DNA from: Bifidobacterium jacchi
GTDB taxonomy: Bacteria; Actinomycetota; Actinomycetes; Actinomycetales; Bifidobacteriaceae
Length of the DNA: 64,000 nt
Assembly (NCBI RefSeq): GCF_009078285.1
Contig: NZ_RQSP01000002.1
Span: forward strand, 92,167 to 156,166
Direction: 5' to 3'
The notes under the pieces were generated by a model that was given only the letters and a program-made list of their open reading frames with translations, had not been told where the DNA came from and did not search any database. This document shows, piece after piece, positions 26,932-36,768 of the stretch. The translations under genes were made by a program, and so were the position numbers. Positions within the stretch are counted from its first letter, which is position 1. Each line of letters starts with the position of its first letter.

Positions 26932-29900
26932 TCAGAACACCTGCACCGACTGAATATACAGCTGGTTGTTCGGCAGACTGTCGATCGGCACCCAGATGAT
27001 GATGTCCTGCGTCTTGGAAACCTTGTCGAACTTGACCTCGGTGGTGCCGCCCTCCTTGAACGTGAACTGCGCCACCTCGTCGCCCTTGGTCGGGTCGCCG
27101 GTCGTGTTCGTGCGCACATAGGCCTTGCCGCCCGACGTGGTGATCTTGACGACCAGTCGATACGCCTCCTCGGACCTCGCAAGGCGAATGTAGTAGGCGT
27201 AGCCCTGCTGACCGCCCGGATTCGTCTGGAAGCTCTGGCTGGCTATCTGCAGTGGTGTGGTGTTGTCATGCTTCGGATCGGGCGTCTTTTCGGCGTTCTT
27301 GTCGGATTCGGCGGCCTGCTTCTTCGCCGCATCCTCCTTGGCCTGCTGCTCGGCCTGCTGTTCGGCGACGGAATCCTTGGCGGTGCCGCTGCCGAACGGC
27401 ACGTTGTTGAGATCCTCGCTCGGCCACTCCTTGTTTTCAGAATTGCCGCCGATGCCGAATCCGGGGATTTCGCCGTTGAGACCGCGCACAGCGAGGAATC
27501 CGGCGCCGATGATGACCACCAGACCGATCACCACGGCGATGATCTTGGTGGGCATCTTGCCGAACAGCGGCTCGTTGGCGACGATTTCGTCCTCTTCAAA
27601 CACCTTGGTGCGGCTTGGCGTGCTGCTGTTCGGTGTGAAGCTGGGCGGAATCGGCTGCGCGGTCTCCGCATCGAGGATCGGCGGAATGATCTGCGTCTGC
27701 TCGGCCTGCGGATGAGGTTGGCTGGCTGAAGCGTTGGCAGCGTTGGTCGCATGGTTCGCATTGGCGGCTGCACTGACTGCGGCGTTGGTTGCTGGAATCA
27801 CGCCCGAACCCGCCTGCTGATGGGCGGCGCGGGCATCGGCATTGCCGCCGTTGCCCGCATTGCCGCCGTTGGAGAATACCGAACGCGCCGACCTCGGCGA
27901 TGCACCCGTATTCGGTACGCTGCCCGCTCCACTCGCCGCAGCGCCGGCACCGACTGCTCCGGCACCGACTGCGCCGGCAAAACCGGCGGCTGCGGGCGGG
28001 AAACTCGACGGTATTGCGTTCGATCCGCGCACCGACGACACGTCAAGTGCGATCGTTGACGTATTCGGTCCGGCGATCTGGTGGGAACCGGTGTCGAATG
28101 CGGCGAACAGGTCGCCGGTCGACGAATCGGTTTCGTCGAAATAATGCCCGATCTGCGTCTGTTCAAAGCCCGGATACGGGGAGTAGCCGTTCTTGCCGGC
28201 ATCCGAGCCGAACTCACCTGAGCCGAGCTTCGCCAAACCGGCATCGGCGACATCACCGGCACCGGTATGCGGCTTGATCGCCGCATCAATGCGATTCTTG
28301 CCGCCGCGCCACGACTTGAGCGTGCCGCCGGATGCCAGCCCGGACAGCATCTGCGAGCCGGCCAGCGTCGCCTCCGGATCGATGCCGCGCAAAGCGGCAC
28401 CGGCAATCCCAGCGCCCGCCGCAGCACCGGCAGCACCGCCGACACCTGCCCCAGCGCGCGAGCCGGCACCCCCGGCACTCCCGGTACCCCCGGCAAGCGC
28501 GGCATCCGCAAGATCGATGTCGTTGAACCCGATCACCGGAACATCAGCGGCCGTGACCACGCTGCTGGGCACTTCGTGAACATTGTTCGGATCGGTCTGA
28601 CGCAGCGCGACCGAGGCGATGGAGCATTCCCCGGCGACGCCAGGAAGCGCGATGTCATGCTCATGCAGTTGGTTCAGCGGCGTCCACGAGCCGAGCAGCG
28701 CCGTGAACTCCACCAGCGATGTCATGGGGATGTCCGTGTCGGATTCGTCGCGGCGCAAGCCTAGGCCACGCTTGCAGATCACGCGCAGATCGGCCGGAAC
28801 ATCATCGAGACGACTCAGATCAAACTTGGTGTCACCGGTCACGGGCTCGCGCGTGATCATCGCATACAGCAGGGCGGCCAGCTGGCGAATCGTGATCTCC
28901 TCGGGCGACAGCGTCGCAAAATCCTGGCCGCCGCAACGCGCCACGGCCTGAGCCACCACGTCGTCAAGCATCGGATCAAGCACCGCATCCGCAAGCTGCA
29001 CGCCGGCGACGCTGATGCGCACCGTATCGGCATTCAGCTCGTCGTGGCGCAGCCCCTCGCCGAACAGGTGAACCACCGCGTCATGCGTCTCGCCGAGAAT
29101 GGAGCGCATCGCGTCGAAGCTGAGCGTGCGCCCCGCGGCACCCTTGAAATACTGGGAAAGCGACAGACCGGCATCGAGCTGGGTGACCACGATCTCCACG
29201 CCTGCCGCGTGCTGGAGCTGCAGAACCTGCGTGAAGCGGGCATCGCGCGACAAGGCCAGCGCGGATGCGGTCGAGCTGATCTTCGCCGCAACGCTCACAT
29301 CCTTGATGATGAACAGCTGGCAGTCGCGCGACAGCACGCGATCGTTCGCCTTCCACGCCTCCAATCCGGGGGTTGCGCGCAACGGTGACACAAGCGTGTA
29401 ACGGTTGATGACGGTATCTCCCAGCTGAGGCTTCATGGTTTCGACTCCGTGGTGCTGTGGTTGTGGCTGAATTGGTTGTGGATTCGGTTGTGCTTGTGGC
29501 GCTGTCTGCGGCTTTTGCTGCTGGGGCAGCGGTTGTTGCGGCAGCGGCTGCAGCTGTGATTTCGCCGCCGACCGCGGCTGCTGCTGCGGAAGCGACGATG
29601 GTTGTAGAATCGGCGATTGCGCCGGTTCCGAAGGATGCGATGCGTCTGTCATTCTAACGATGGGCATGGCCGAAACCGCCGCCTGCGCCGCCTGTTTCGC
29701 GGCCGACTGCGCAGCCGCTTGTGCAGCTTGCGTGGCCGCTTGTGCAGCAGACTGGGGGAGCGACAGCGCAAGCGAATGTGCGGTGGCGGTCAATCCCAGC
29801 GCTTCGGCGCCACGCGAGGCGACGGTACGGCCCAGACGCGCAGCCGATTCCGGTGCGGTCGGCAGCAGCGGAAGCTCGGACAGCACCGGAGCGCGTTCCG

Positions 29901-31746
29901 TCAGCTCCGGCTGCGAACTGATGACTCGCGGCATGGTCCGCTGCGATTGCTCGCCTGGCTCGGATACGCTGTCGGCTGCTGCAAGAACGTCGGCTGCGTC
30001 TCCCGCATCGGGCGCAGTCTCCACCGGATTGTCGACCGTCTTCTCGCCGCGACCAAGCCGCTGGCGAACCATACGGATCACCACCATCAGCTCATACGAA
30101 CGCAACGCCCACAGTACGCCTACGTACACGCCAGCCAGAACGATCGTCAGCAGTATGCAGGCCAGAACGGATTGCAGCCATCCCATCATGCCATTGCCGC
30201 CATCGGTGAGAATGCCAAGCATGCGGTAGATGATCGGGCGCACGGCCAGACCGACCACCAGCGCCGCGACGGCAGCCGCCAACGCCTTGCCGCACGACAC
30301 GGCAAGCCGGCGCAATCCCAGATGTCCATCAAACCGACGACGAATCAGAATCACCAGCATCGGGAATCCCACCAGATAGCCGATCGTGCCCGAAGCGCCG
30401 AACAGCATCACCCAATCCGTCGGTGACGCGAACCTGATCGCCGCCACCAGAAAACCGACATGTACCGTGTCATACAGCAGTGTGAACCGGAACGGGTTGC
30501 GGCCATCCTCAAAAGCGTAGAACGTGCGCTGAATGACCAGATACGCACTCGCCAGCGGCAGTGAAATGCCCTGGGCCATCAGCGGACCGGAGATGAGCAC
30601 GGCTTCGTGCACGCTGACCGAAGGCAGCAATGCGAGCGTGATCGGCACCGGCATCACCACGAATGCGACCGAGAAGAAGGTCATGATGACAAACAGATTG
30701 CGCAGCGACTGGTTGAGCACTGTGCGCGCACTATCGAGGTCATGGTCGGCGATCGCGGCGGAAATACGCGGAAACAGCGCCGTCGCCACCGATACGGCGA
30801 TCAGCGAATACGGCAGCAGATACAAGGTGAGGGCGTTCTGGTAGGTGGCGTTGCCGGCCACCAGCGACTGATCGATGCCGAACGCCGCGAATGCGCGATC
30901 CGGAGCGCTGGTGGTGATGCGCGTGGCGATGATGTTCGCCAGCTGATCGATGATCACCAAACCGATGCTCCAGCCGGCCACCGATCCCATCGACCGCAAT
31001 CCGATGCCGCTGATACCAAGCCGAAAACGGTAGCGGATGCCGCAGCGCATAAGCGGCAGAAACAGAATCAGCGCCTGAAACGCCACGCCCAGCGTCCACG
31101 TGCCGGCGGTCAGCGTGATCTTGTCAGGCGTCCAGAAATCAAGCGGTTGCTCGTTCGCCTTGCCGAACAGCAGAATGAACGCGGTGAAGCCGGCGCAGCT
31201 GATGATATTCGCGCCCACCGAACTCCACGCGTACATGCCGAAATGGTCCTTGGCGGCCAGAATCTGGCCGAGCAGCGTGTACAGACCGTAGAAGAACACC
31301 TGCGGTATGCACCACAGCGTGAATGCGTTCGTCAACGCGGTCATGTTCGCGTCGCCGTCGACATACAGTGTGGTGAGCAGCGGCGTGGCCACGGCCATGA
31401 GCAACGTGATGCCCAGCAGCGAGAGAATCACCAGCGTGATCAGCTTGTTGAGCCGATCCTCGGCATCATGCTCCTTGAGCGTGCGCACGATCTGCGGCAC
31501 GAGCACCGCGTTGAAGATGCCGCCGGAAATGAGCGCGAACACCGCCTGCGGAATCATCGCGCCCGCCTGATAGGCGTTGGCGGCCAGACCCGTGGTGCCA
31601 AGAGCCGCCGCGAGCAGAATCGTGCGCACCTGCCCGGTGACGCGCGACGCAGCCGTTCCAGCGGCCATGATCAGCGAATTGCGGCCTACTGAAGAGCTGG
31701 AAGAACTGGAAGAGCCGGAAGAACCTGAAGAACCTGAAGAACTCAT
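26932..31746 (-). CDS. murJ: Lipid II flippase MurJ fused to a pseudokinase and an extracellular domain
   Basis: A 1604-residue fusion. The first about 560 residues are a MurJ/MviN transporter of about 14 membrane segments (NSLIMAAGTAASRVTGQVRT at its start), which flips lipid II for peptidoglycan synthesis. A Gln/Pro/Ala-rich linker (about 580-770) leads to a kinase-like domain (NRYTLVSPLRATPGLEAWKA onward), in which the HRD loop is replaced by RHDELNADTV and no DFG is visible, so it is a pseudokinase. Further low-complexity sequence, one membrane segment (IIAVVIGLVVIIGAGFLAV) and a beta-rich outer domain follow. Mycobacterial MurJ has the same plan, where the pseudokinase recruits FhaA. ATG 31746 overlaps the upstream stop as ATGA, followed by a Ser/Gly-rich leader. 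Confidence 0.95.
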   Translation of the reverse strand: MSSSGSSGSSGSSSSSSSSVGRNSLIMAAGTAASRVTGQVRTILLAAALGTTGLAANAYQAGAMIPQAVFALISGGIFNAVLVPQIVRTLKEHDAEDRLNKLITLVILSLLGITLLMAVATPLLTTLYVDGDANMTALTNAFTLWCIPQVFFYGLYTLLGQILAAKDHFGMYAWSSVGANIISCAGFTAFILLFGKANEQPLDFWTPDKITLTAGTWTLGVAFQALILFLPLMRCGIRYRFRLGISGIGLRSMGSVAGWSIGLVIIDQLANIIATRITTSAPDRAFAAFGIDQSLVAGNATYQNALTLYLLPYSLIAVSVATALFPRISAAIADHDLDSARTVLNQSLRNLFVIMTFFSVAFVVMPVPITLALLPSVSVHEAVLISGPLMAQGISLPLASAYLVIQRTFYAFEDGRNPFRFTLLYDTVHVGFLVAAIRFASPTDWVMLFGASGTIGYLVGFPMLVILIRRRFDGHLGLRRLAVSCGKALAAAVAALVVGLAVRPIIYRMLGILTDGGNGMMGWLQSVLACILLTIVLAGVYVGVLWALRSYELMVVIRMVRQRLGRGEKTVDNPVETAPDAGDAADVLAAADSVSEPGEQSQRTMPRVISSQPELTERAPVLSELPLLPTAPESAARLGRTVASRGAEALGLTATAHSLALSLPQSAAQAATQAAQAAAQSAAKQAAQAAVSAMPIVRMTDASHPSEPAQSPILQPSSLPQQQPRSAAKSQLQPLPQQPLPQQQKPQTAPQAQPNPQPIQPQPQHHGVETMKPQLGDTVINRYTLVSPLRATPGLEAWKANDRVLSRDCQLFIIKDVSVAAKISSTASALALSRDARFTQVLQLQHAAGVEIVVTQLDAGLSLSQYFKGAAGRTLSFDAMRSILGETHDAVVHLFGEGLRHDELNADTVRISVAGVQLADAVLDPMLDDVVAQAVARCGGQDFATLSPEEITIRQLAALLYAMITREPVTGDTKFDLSRLDDVPADLRVICKRGLGLRRDESDTDIPMTSLVEFTALLGSWTPLNQLHEHDIALPGVAGECSIASVALRQTDPNNVHEVPSSVVTAADVPVIGFNDIDLADAALAGGTGSAGGAGSRAGAGVGGAAGAAAGAGIAGAALRGIDPEATLAGSQMLSGLASGGTLKSWRGGKNRIDAAIKPHTGAGDVADAGLAKLGSGEFGSDAGKNGYSPYPGFEQTQIGHYFDETDSSTGDLFAAFDTGSHQIAGPNTSTIALDVSSVRGSNAIPSSFPPAAAGFAGAVGAGAVGAGAAASGAGSVPNTGASPRSARSVFSNGGNAGNGGNADARAAHQQAGSGVIPATNAAVSAAANANHATNAANASASQPHPQAEQTQIIPPILDAETAQPIPPSFTPNSSTPSRTKVFEEDEIVANEPLFGKMPTKIIAVVIGLVVIIGAGFLAVRGLNGEIPGFGIGGNSENKEWPSEDLNNVPFGSGTAKDSVAEQQAEQQAKEDAAKKQAAESDKNAEKTPDPKHDNTTPLQIASQSFQTNPGGQQGYAYYIRLARSEEAYRLVVKITTSGGKAYVRTNTTGDPTKGDEVAQFTFKEGGTTEVKFDKVSKTQDIIIWVPIDSLPNNQLYIQSVQVF

Positions 31747-34412
31747 TCGTCGGGATCCTTTACGCGGTGGAACTGCCGCCACAGGCCGAGCGCGCCCAGC
31801 GCGATGGCGAACACGATGATGAAATAGCCGCTCATGTCGCTGATCTGCAGTGAGCTGGCAATGGTGGTGGAGCGGGTCGCGCCGAACGATTCGCCGTCAC
31901 GATCCAGCAAGGCGAGCGTGGCCGTGGTTCTGCCCGATGTCGTGACGCGAATGTCGAACGTGATCTGCGTTTCGCCGCCCGGAGGCACGACCGCTTCGTT
32001 GATGCGCGACGTGACGATCTCCATCGAATCGGTCTGCGACGACACCTCCACATGCACGGGGAAGGGGAGCGCGTTGCTGACCGTCACCGGCATCTTCGCG
32101 GTTTCGGTGACCACGTTGATTGATTCGGACGGTGTGATCGCCACCGCGCCGAGCAGCTTGTCGCAAAGCGTGCGCGCGCCGGATTGCATGGTCCGCATGG
32201 TCGCCGTCGTGCCGGACAGCGCGTGCATGGCGAAGGTGTGGTGCGCTTCGAACAGCTGGCTCGTCCATTGCGAAGCCGCCTGCTTCATTGATTGGTTCGG
32301 CGGCGGGTTCTGCGCGTTGCTGTTGGCGCTGTTGGCGTTGTTGCTGGTGCCGTTGGCGTTGTCGCCGGTGCCGTGGTTTGCGCTGGAATCGCCGCCATCG
32401 ACCGTCGCATCGGCCAGAATCGACGTGGAGAATCGACGGATGTCCTTCAGGCTGCCGGCAAGCGAACTCAGCGTGGAGCGCAGCGTTTCGCGCTGATCGT
32501 CGCTCAGCTGCGATTCCTCCGGCACGATCTGCAATGCCGCATTCGCGGTGAGCGACGGCTTTTCGGCGAGCAGAGTCTTGAGATCGGTGGTGTCGAGCCA
32601 TGTCGCCTGTTCGATGGCGTTCATCAGAGCCTCGGCGTCGTCCGGCGTGGTGTCCACGTCGAAGCAGACGAGCAGATTGCGCTGCAGATACGGCTGCTCC
32701 ATCTGATAGAACGCGCTTTGCGCCATGAAGCGCGCGAGACGCCCGCCCGCGCTGTTCTCGGCGTCGGCGGTTTTTGCGGTGGCGTTTCCCTGAGCCAGCT
32801 GACTCAGCTCGCGCTGCTCGGCGAGCACGGTCACATCGCCGGCATCGGTCGGAACCACGATCTTGCCGGTGTGCACGGTGGAATCGTCGCTGGTGTCGAA
32901 GTCATGCGCGGCGATCACCGTACTGTAGCCCTGCCGCCGCGCCTCGGTGAGTGCGTCCAACGTCCAATCCTGCGCTCCCTGCCACGCATACGCGCCGGTT
33001 TGCGCGTCCGTGTCGCCGAGTGCGTTGCGATATTCGGTGAGCGCGGAGTCGGACGACCAGTCGTTGGAGGAGACGCCCGCTTTGACGAACCGTCCGGCCA
33101 TGTCGCTGGCCGCGTAGGTGGTGATGTCGAAGTTCGCCGGCTGCATGATGCCGCTCACGCGCGGCAATGCGGCGGATTGTGCGGCCGACTGCGCGGCGGA
33201 TTGCTGCTTCGCGTCGTCGGATTGGCTGCTGGTGCCGTTTTGGCTGTTTTGGTCGCTCTGCTGGTTTGCATCGGATGTGCCGCTGTTGTTGGCGGGGGTG
33301 TTGCTGTTGCTGTTGTCGCCGCTGGTACTGGCTGCGCTCAGTGCGCTCAGATAGGTGGGATCGGCGATGACCTGCAATGCGCTATGACGGTCGATCAGAC
33401 GGTCGATGGCGCTGTCCAGCTTGGCATGATCGCCCAGTCCGACCACATCGTCGGGATTGCTGCTGTTGCCGGAGACCAGTTGGGTGAGGGCGTTCTGATC
33501 GACGGTCCACGAATCGCTGGTCAGCGGCATCGCGACGGTGATGTTGAGCGCCGGCGTATTCATCGTGGTCAGGCCGGCGGACGATCGCGTCAGGAACGTA
33601 TGGGCGAGGGCGGTGACGGGATTCGCGCCGTCGCCGTTGGGTGCGGCTGCGTTGGGCGCACCAGTGTTGGGTGCGGCTGCGTTGGGATCAGGGGCCGGAT
33701 TGCCGGTCGTGCCGTCATTCGTCCCGTCGCCGCCATCGTCGCCGCTGCCGCTGCCACCGTCCGCTACGTATTCCAGCAGCAGCGGTTTCGGCCCCCACGT
33801 CACGATCGATTTGAGCAGATCGTTCTTCGAGGAGACGCTGATCGTCACGCTCGTGCCGGTTTGCGCAGGCAGCGCCGAAACCGTGGTCGACCCAAGCTGA
33901 TTGGGCACGGCAATCGGCACCTCGCCCTGCGCCCACTGCTGAATGTCGGATCGCGACACGAATGCATAGTAGATGTTGGTGTACAGGCGAAGCGTGCCGC
34001 GCGGCAGCGTCGTCTTGCCATTGTTCGTCACCGTTGCCTTGATGCGGTATCCGGAGGTGTCGCTGACCACCGGCGTGGCGCTGTCGATGCTGATGGTGAC
34101 GGTGCGTTTTGCCGCCGTGTCATCGGAACCGGAGGTTTCGCCGGCCCCGTTGGTTCCGGTGCCGTCGCTGCCATCGGATTCGTCGGATTCGTCGGCCGAG
34201 GCGACCTGCGATCCCAGCATCGACATGATCGGCGATGCCCAACGGCCGACTGCGCCAGTTGGTGCCATGCACAGCATAATCGCAATGAGCGAACTGAATA
34301 AGGCGAGCAGAAGCGCCCGGATTCGACGCGCCATGCGGAACCGGCGGCCCGAGCCATCGCCGATGGCGCTGCCGCGGCCGCCGCCGTCGCCTCGTGTTTC
34401 GGATGGGTTCAC
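31743..34412 (-). CDS. DUF6049-type secreted/membrane-anchored protein
   Basis: An 889-residue protein with an N-terminal signal or anchor (ALLLALFSSLIAIMLCMAPT, about 33-52), a long extracellular part and a C-terminal membrane segment (MSGYFIIVFAIALGALGLW, about 860-878). Low-complexity Asn/Gly/Ser/Ala tracts are spread through it. The gene immediately upstream of murJ in actinobacteria encodes this family; the function is unknown but the linkage and ATGA overlap with murJ point to envelope assembly. Confidence 0.8.
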   Translation of the reverse strand: MNPSETRGDGGGRGSAIGDGSGRRFRMARRIRALLLALFSSLIAIMLCMAPTGAVGRWASPIMSMLGSQVASADESDESDGSDGTGTNGAGETSGSDDTAAKRTVTISIDSATPVVSDTSGYRIKATVTNNGKTTLPRGTLRLYTNIYYAFVSRSDIQQWAQGEVPIAVPNQLGSTTVSALPAQTGTSVTISVSSKNDLLKSIVTWGPKPLLLEYVADGGSGSGDDGGDGTNDGTTGNPAPDPNAAAPNTGAPNAAAPNGDGANPVTALAHTFLTRSSAGLTTMNTPALNITVAMPLTSDSWTVDQNALTQLVSGNSSNPDDVVGLGDHAKLDSAIDRLIDRHSALQVIADPTYLSALSAASTSGDNSNSNTPANNSGTSDANQQSDQNSQNGTSSQSDDAKQQSAAQSAAQSAALPRVSGIMQPANFDITTYAASDMAGRFVKAGVSSNDWSSDSALTEYRNALGDTDAQTGAYAWQGAQDWTLDALTEARRQGYSTVIAAHDFDTSDDSTVHTGKIVVPTDAGDVTVLAEQRELSQLAQGNATAKTADAENSAGGRLARFMAQSAFYQMEQPYLQRNLLVCFDVDTTPDDAEALMNAIEQATWLDTTDLKTLLAEKPSLTANAALQIVPEESQLSDDQRETLRSTLSSLAGSLKDIRRFSTSILADATVDGGDSSANHGTGDNANGTSNNANSANSNAQNPPPNQSMKQAASQWTSQLFEAHHTFAMHALSGTTATMRTMQSGARTLCDKLLGAVAITPSESINVVTETAKMPVTVSNALPFPVHVEVSSQTDSMEIVTSRINEAVVPPGGETQITFDIRVTTSGRTTATLALLDRDGESFGATRSTTIASSLQISDMSGYFIIVFAIALGALGLWRQFHRVKDPDE

Positions 34413-34413
34413 G

Positions 34414-35094
34414 TCATGCCTGCCTATTCAGTTTCCTCGCATACAACCATGCGATCTTGCGTTCGTTCGGATAGCTGAGAACGTCGTCCAGATCGTTGAA
34501 ATCGACCCAGATCGCCTCCTCGGCCTCGTGGTCGGGATCGCCTTCGACGGTCAGCTCGCCGCCGATTCGCCGCAAAGCGAAATGATGCACGAGTTTATGG
34601 ACACGCTGGCTGGTTCCGGTGAACCAATAGTCGATCGTGGCGATCGACTCGACCACCTCGCCGAGAATGCCGGTCTCCTCGTGGACCTCGCGAACGGCGG
34701 TCTGCTGCGGTGTCTCGCCCTTTTCGATGTGCCCCTTCGGCAGGCACCATTCGAGATGTCCGCTGCGCGAATGACGTGCGATGATGGCCACTCGCCCATG
34801 CTCGTCGAAGATCAGACCACCGGCGGAGTATTCGCGGACCACTGGAAGCTCCTGCGCGTCCAGCGAAGCGAAGGTGGATGGCGTGTCGGAGGCTCGTCGA
34901 CGCGGCATCATCGCGGGCGTGGGGGTGCCGGGCGGCAGCGCCTCCTCGGGTTGCTCGGCTGACGGGATGACGCCGCGGTTCGCCGGTTGCGGGCCTCCGG
35001 TGGAATACATGAGTTCATCGGGCGCCAACGGGTCCAGGGCATGCTTGTTCGACGCATGGAGGAGCATGCGTGCAAGGTCCGCTGGCGTAATCAT
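34414..35094 (-). CDS. NUDIX hydrolase
   Basis: A 226-residue protein. The N-terminal 90 residues are variable; the NUDIX box GHIEKGETPQQTAVREVHEETGI fits GX5EX7REUXEEXGU and lies at about 131-153. It is expected to cleave a nucleoside diphosphate derivative; the substrate is not known. ATG 35094 has AAGGTGG at a good distance and is chosen over upstream in-frame ATGs. The neighbours match the mycobacterial pcnA-NUDIX-murJ block, divergent from the CCA enzyme. Confidence 0.9.
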   Translation of the reverse strand: MITPADLARMLLHASNKHALDPLAPDELMYSTGGPQPANRGVIPSAEQPEEALPPGTPTPAMMPRRRASDTPSTFASLDAQELPVVREYSAGGLIFDEHGRVAIIARHSRSGHLEWCLPKGHIEKGETPQQTAVREVHEETGILGEVVESIATIDYWFTGTSQRVHKLVHHFALRRIGGELTVEGDPDHEAEEAIWVDFNDLDDVLSYPNERKIAWLYARKLNRQA

Positions 35095-35181
35095 GTATTC
35101 CACCTTACTCAACTCTTGTGCAGGTGGGGTAACGGTATGCTGTATTGCATACATGGAATTAGGTGTTGTGAAAGGGTATGA

Positions 35182-36603
35182 GTGAGTTTTGCAGTCTGGC
35201 CTGAGGCCATCGAATTGGGGCGGATGTTCGCCGCTGAGGGTTATGAGCTCGCGTTGGTAGGGGGGCCGGTACGCGATCTGCTCCTTCACCGTCAGTCTCA
35301 TGATTTGGATTTCTGCTCATCGGCGCGTCCTGAGCAGTTCGAGCCGATTCTTCGCCGATGGGGCCACGACGGATTCTGGGACATGGGCCGCAAGTTCGGC
35401 ACGCTCGGCGCGATGCGTCGTCGGCCGGACGGCACCGAGGTCAAGGTCGAGGTGACCACGTACCGTTCGGACACCTATGATCCCGATTCACGCAAGCCGG
35501 AGGTCAACTACGGCGACAGTCTGGAAGGCGATCTTTCGCGGCGTGACTTCACCGTCAACGCGATGGCGCTTCGCGTGCCGGATCTTGAGTTCGTGGACCC
35601 ATTCGGCGGCGCGAACGATCTCGCCAAAGGCGTGTTGCGCACGCCGGTCGATCCTCGCCAGTCCTTCGACGACGACCCGCTGCGCATGATGCGCGCGGTG
35701 CGTTTCGTGGCGCAGCTTGGCTTCAGCATTGCGCCCGAGACCGCCGAGGCGTTGTCCGACATGGTGGACCGCATCGAGATCGTTTCCGCCGAGCGCGTGC
35801 GCGACGAGCTGACCAAGATGCTGCTGTCGGACCGTCCGCGCGCCGGGGTCGAGGCGCTGGTCGAATCCGGGCTGGCGCGCATCGTGCTGCCCGAGATTCC
35901 GGCGCTTGAGCTGGAGATCGACGAATACCACCGTCATAAGGACGTGTTCGAACATACGATGATCGTGCTTGATCGGGCGGTCGCATTGGAGACCGGTGAC
36001 GACGGTCCGGTGCCGCGTCCCGACCTGACGCTGCGTCTGGCCGCGCTCATGCATGATGTCGGCAAGCCGCGCACGCGCAAGTTCGAGGCGGGCGGCAAGG
36101 TGAGCTTCCATCATCATGATGCGGTCGGTGCGAAGATGACGCGCAAGCGGCTCAAGGCGCTGCGATTCGATCATCATGTGGTCGAGGATGTCAGCGAACT
36201 GGTCAACCTGCATCTGCGGTTCCACGGCTATGTGGACGAGCCGTGGACCGATTCGGCTGTGCGGCGCTATGTCAAGGATTCCGGGCATCTGTACGAGCGT
36301 CTGAACCGTCTGACGCGCGCCGATGCGACCACGCAGAACAAGCGCAAGGCCGCGGTCTTCGCCTCGGCGATGGACGAGATGGAGCAGCGCGTGCGCGAGC
36401 TCAAGGAGAAGGAGGACTTCGACGCGATTCGCCCCGATCTCGACGGCAACGAGATCATGGCGCTGCTTGGCTTGGAGCCCGGGCCGATGGTCGGCCGCGC
36501 GTACCGGCACATGCTCGATTATCGACTTGACAACGGTCCGGTCGATCACGATACCGCCGTCGCCGAGCTCACCTCCTGGTACGCCGCGCAGCAGGCCGCA
36601 TAA
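35182..36603 (+). CDS. pcnA: CCA tRNA nucleotidyltransferase
   Basis: A 473-residue class II nucleotidyltransferase that adds or repairs the 3' CCA of tRNA. The catalytic motif LVGGPVRDLLLHRQSHDLDF is at 25-44, the RRDFTVNAMAL motif follows, and an HD domain is visible (LRLAALMHDVGKPRTRK). GTG 35182 follows AAAGGG; an overlapping ATG at 35178 is in another frame and stops after eight codons. The symbol pcnA follows actinobacterial custom; cca is equivalent. Confidence 0.95.
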   Translation: MSFAVWPEAIELGRMFAAEGYELALVGGPVRDLLLHRQSHDLDFCSSARPEQFEPILRRWGHDGFWDMGRKFGTLGAMRRRPDGTEVKVEVTTYRSDTYDPDSRKPEVNYGDSLEGDLSRRDFTVNAMALRVPDLEFVDPFGGANDLAKGVLRTPVDPRQSFDDDPLRMMRAVRFVAQLGFSIAPETAEALSDMVDRIEIVSAERVRDELTKMLLSDRPRAGVEALVESGLARIVLPEIPALELEIDEYHRHKDVFEHTMIVLDRAVALETGDDGPVPRPDLTLRLAALMHDVGKPRTRKFEAGGKVSFHHHDAVGAKMTRKRLKALRFDHHVVEDVSELVNLHLRFHGYVDEPWTDSAVRRYVKDSGHLYERLNRLTRADATTQNKRKAAVFASAMDEMEQRVRELKEKEDFDAIRPDLDGNEIMALLGLEPGPMVGRAYRHMLDYRLDNGPVDHDTAVAELTSWYAAQQAA

Positions 36604-36768
36604 GCGGTTGCGGTTGCGGCGCGGGTTGCGGGTTGCGGGTTGCGGGGTGCGCGTGCGGTGCGTGTTGCGGAGGTGCGCGCATAGGTCAACGCCTTGAGAC
36701 GTCTGCGCCGGGGCTGTGCATGACCGCACGTAGCGCGCGCATGCATGCGATGGGCGCGTCACTTCGCG
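36604..36768. repeat. GC-rich tandem words and a decayed DUF559-gene fragment
   Basis: 36604-36668 is a degenerate GGTTGCG tandem repeat. 36685-36750 repeats pieces of the neighbouring gene: GGTCAACGCCTTGAGAC (near 37158), TGACCGCA-GTAG (near 37147) and ATGCGATGGG (near 37326). This looks like a broken partial duplicate. Confidence 0.6.
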
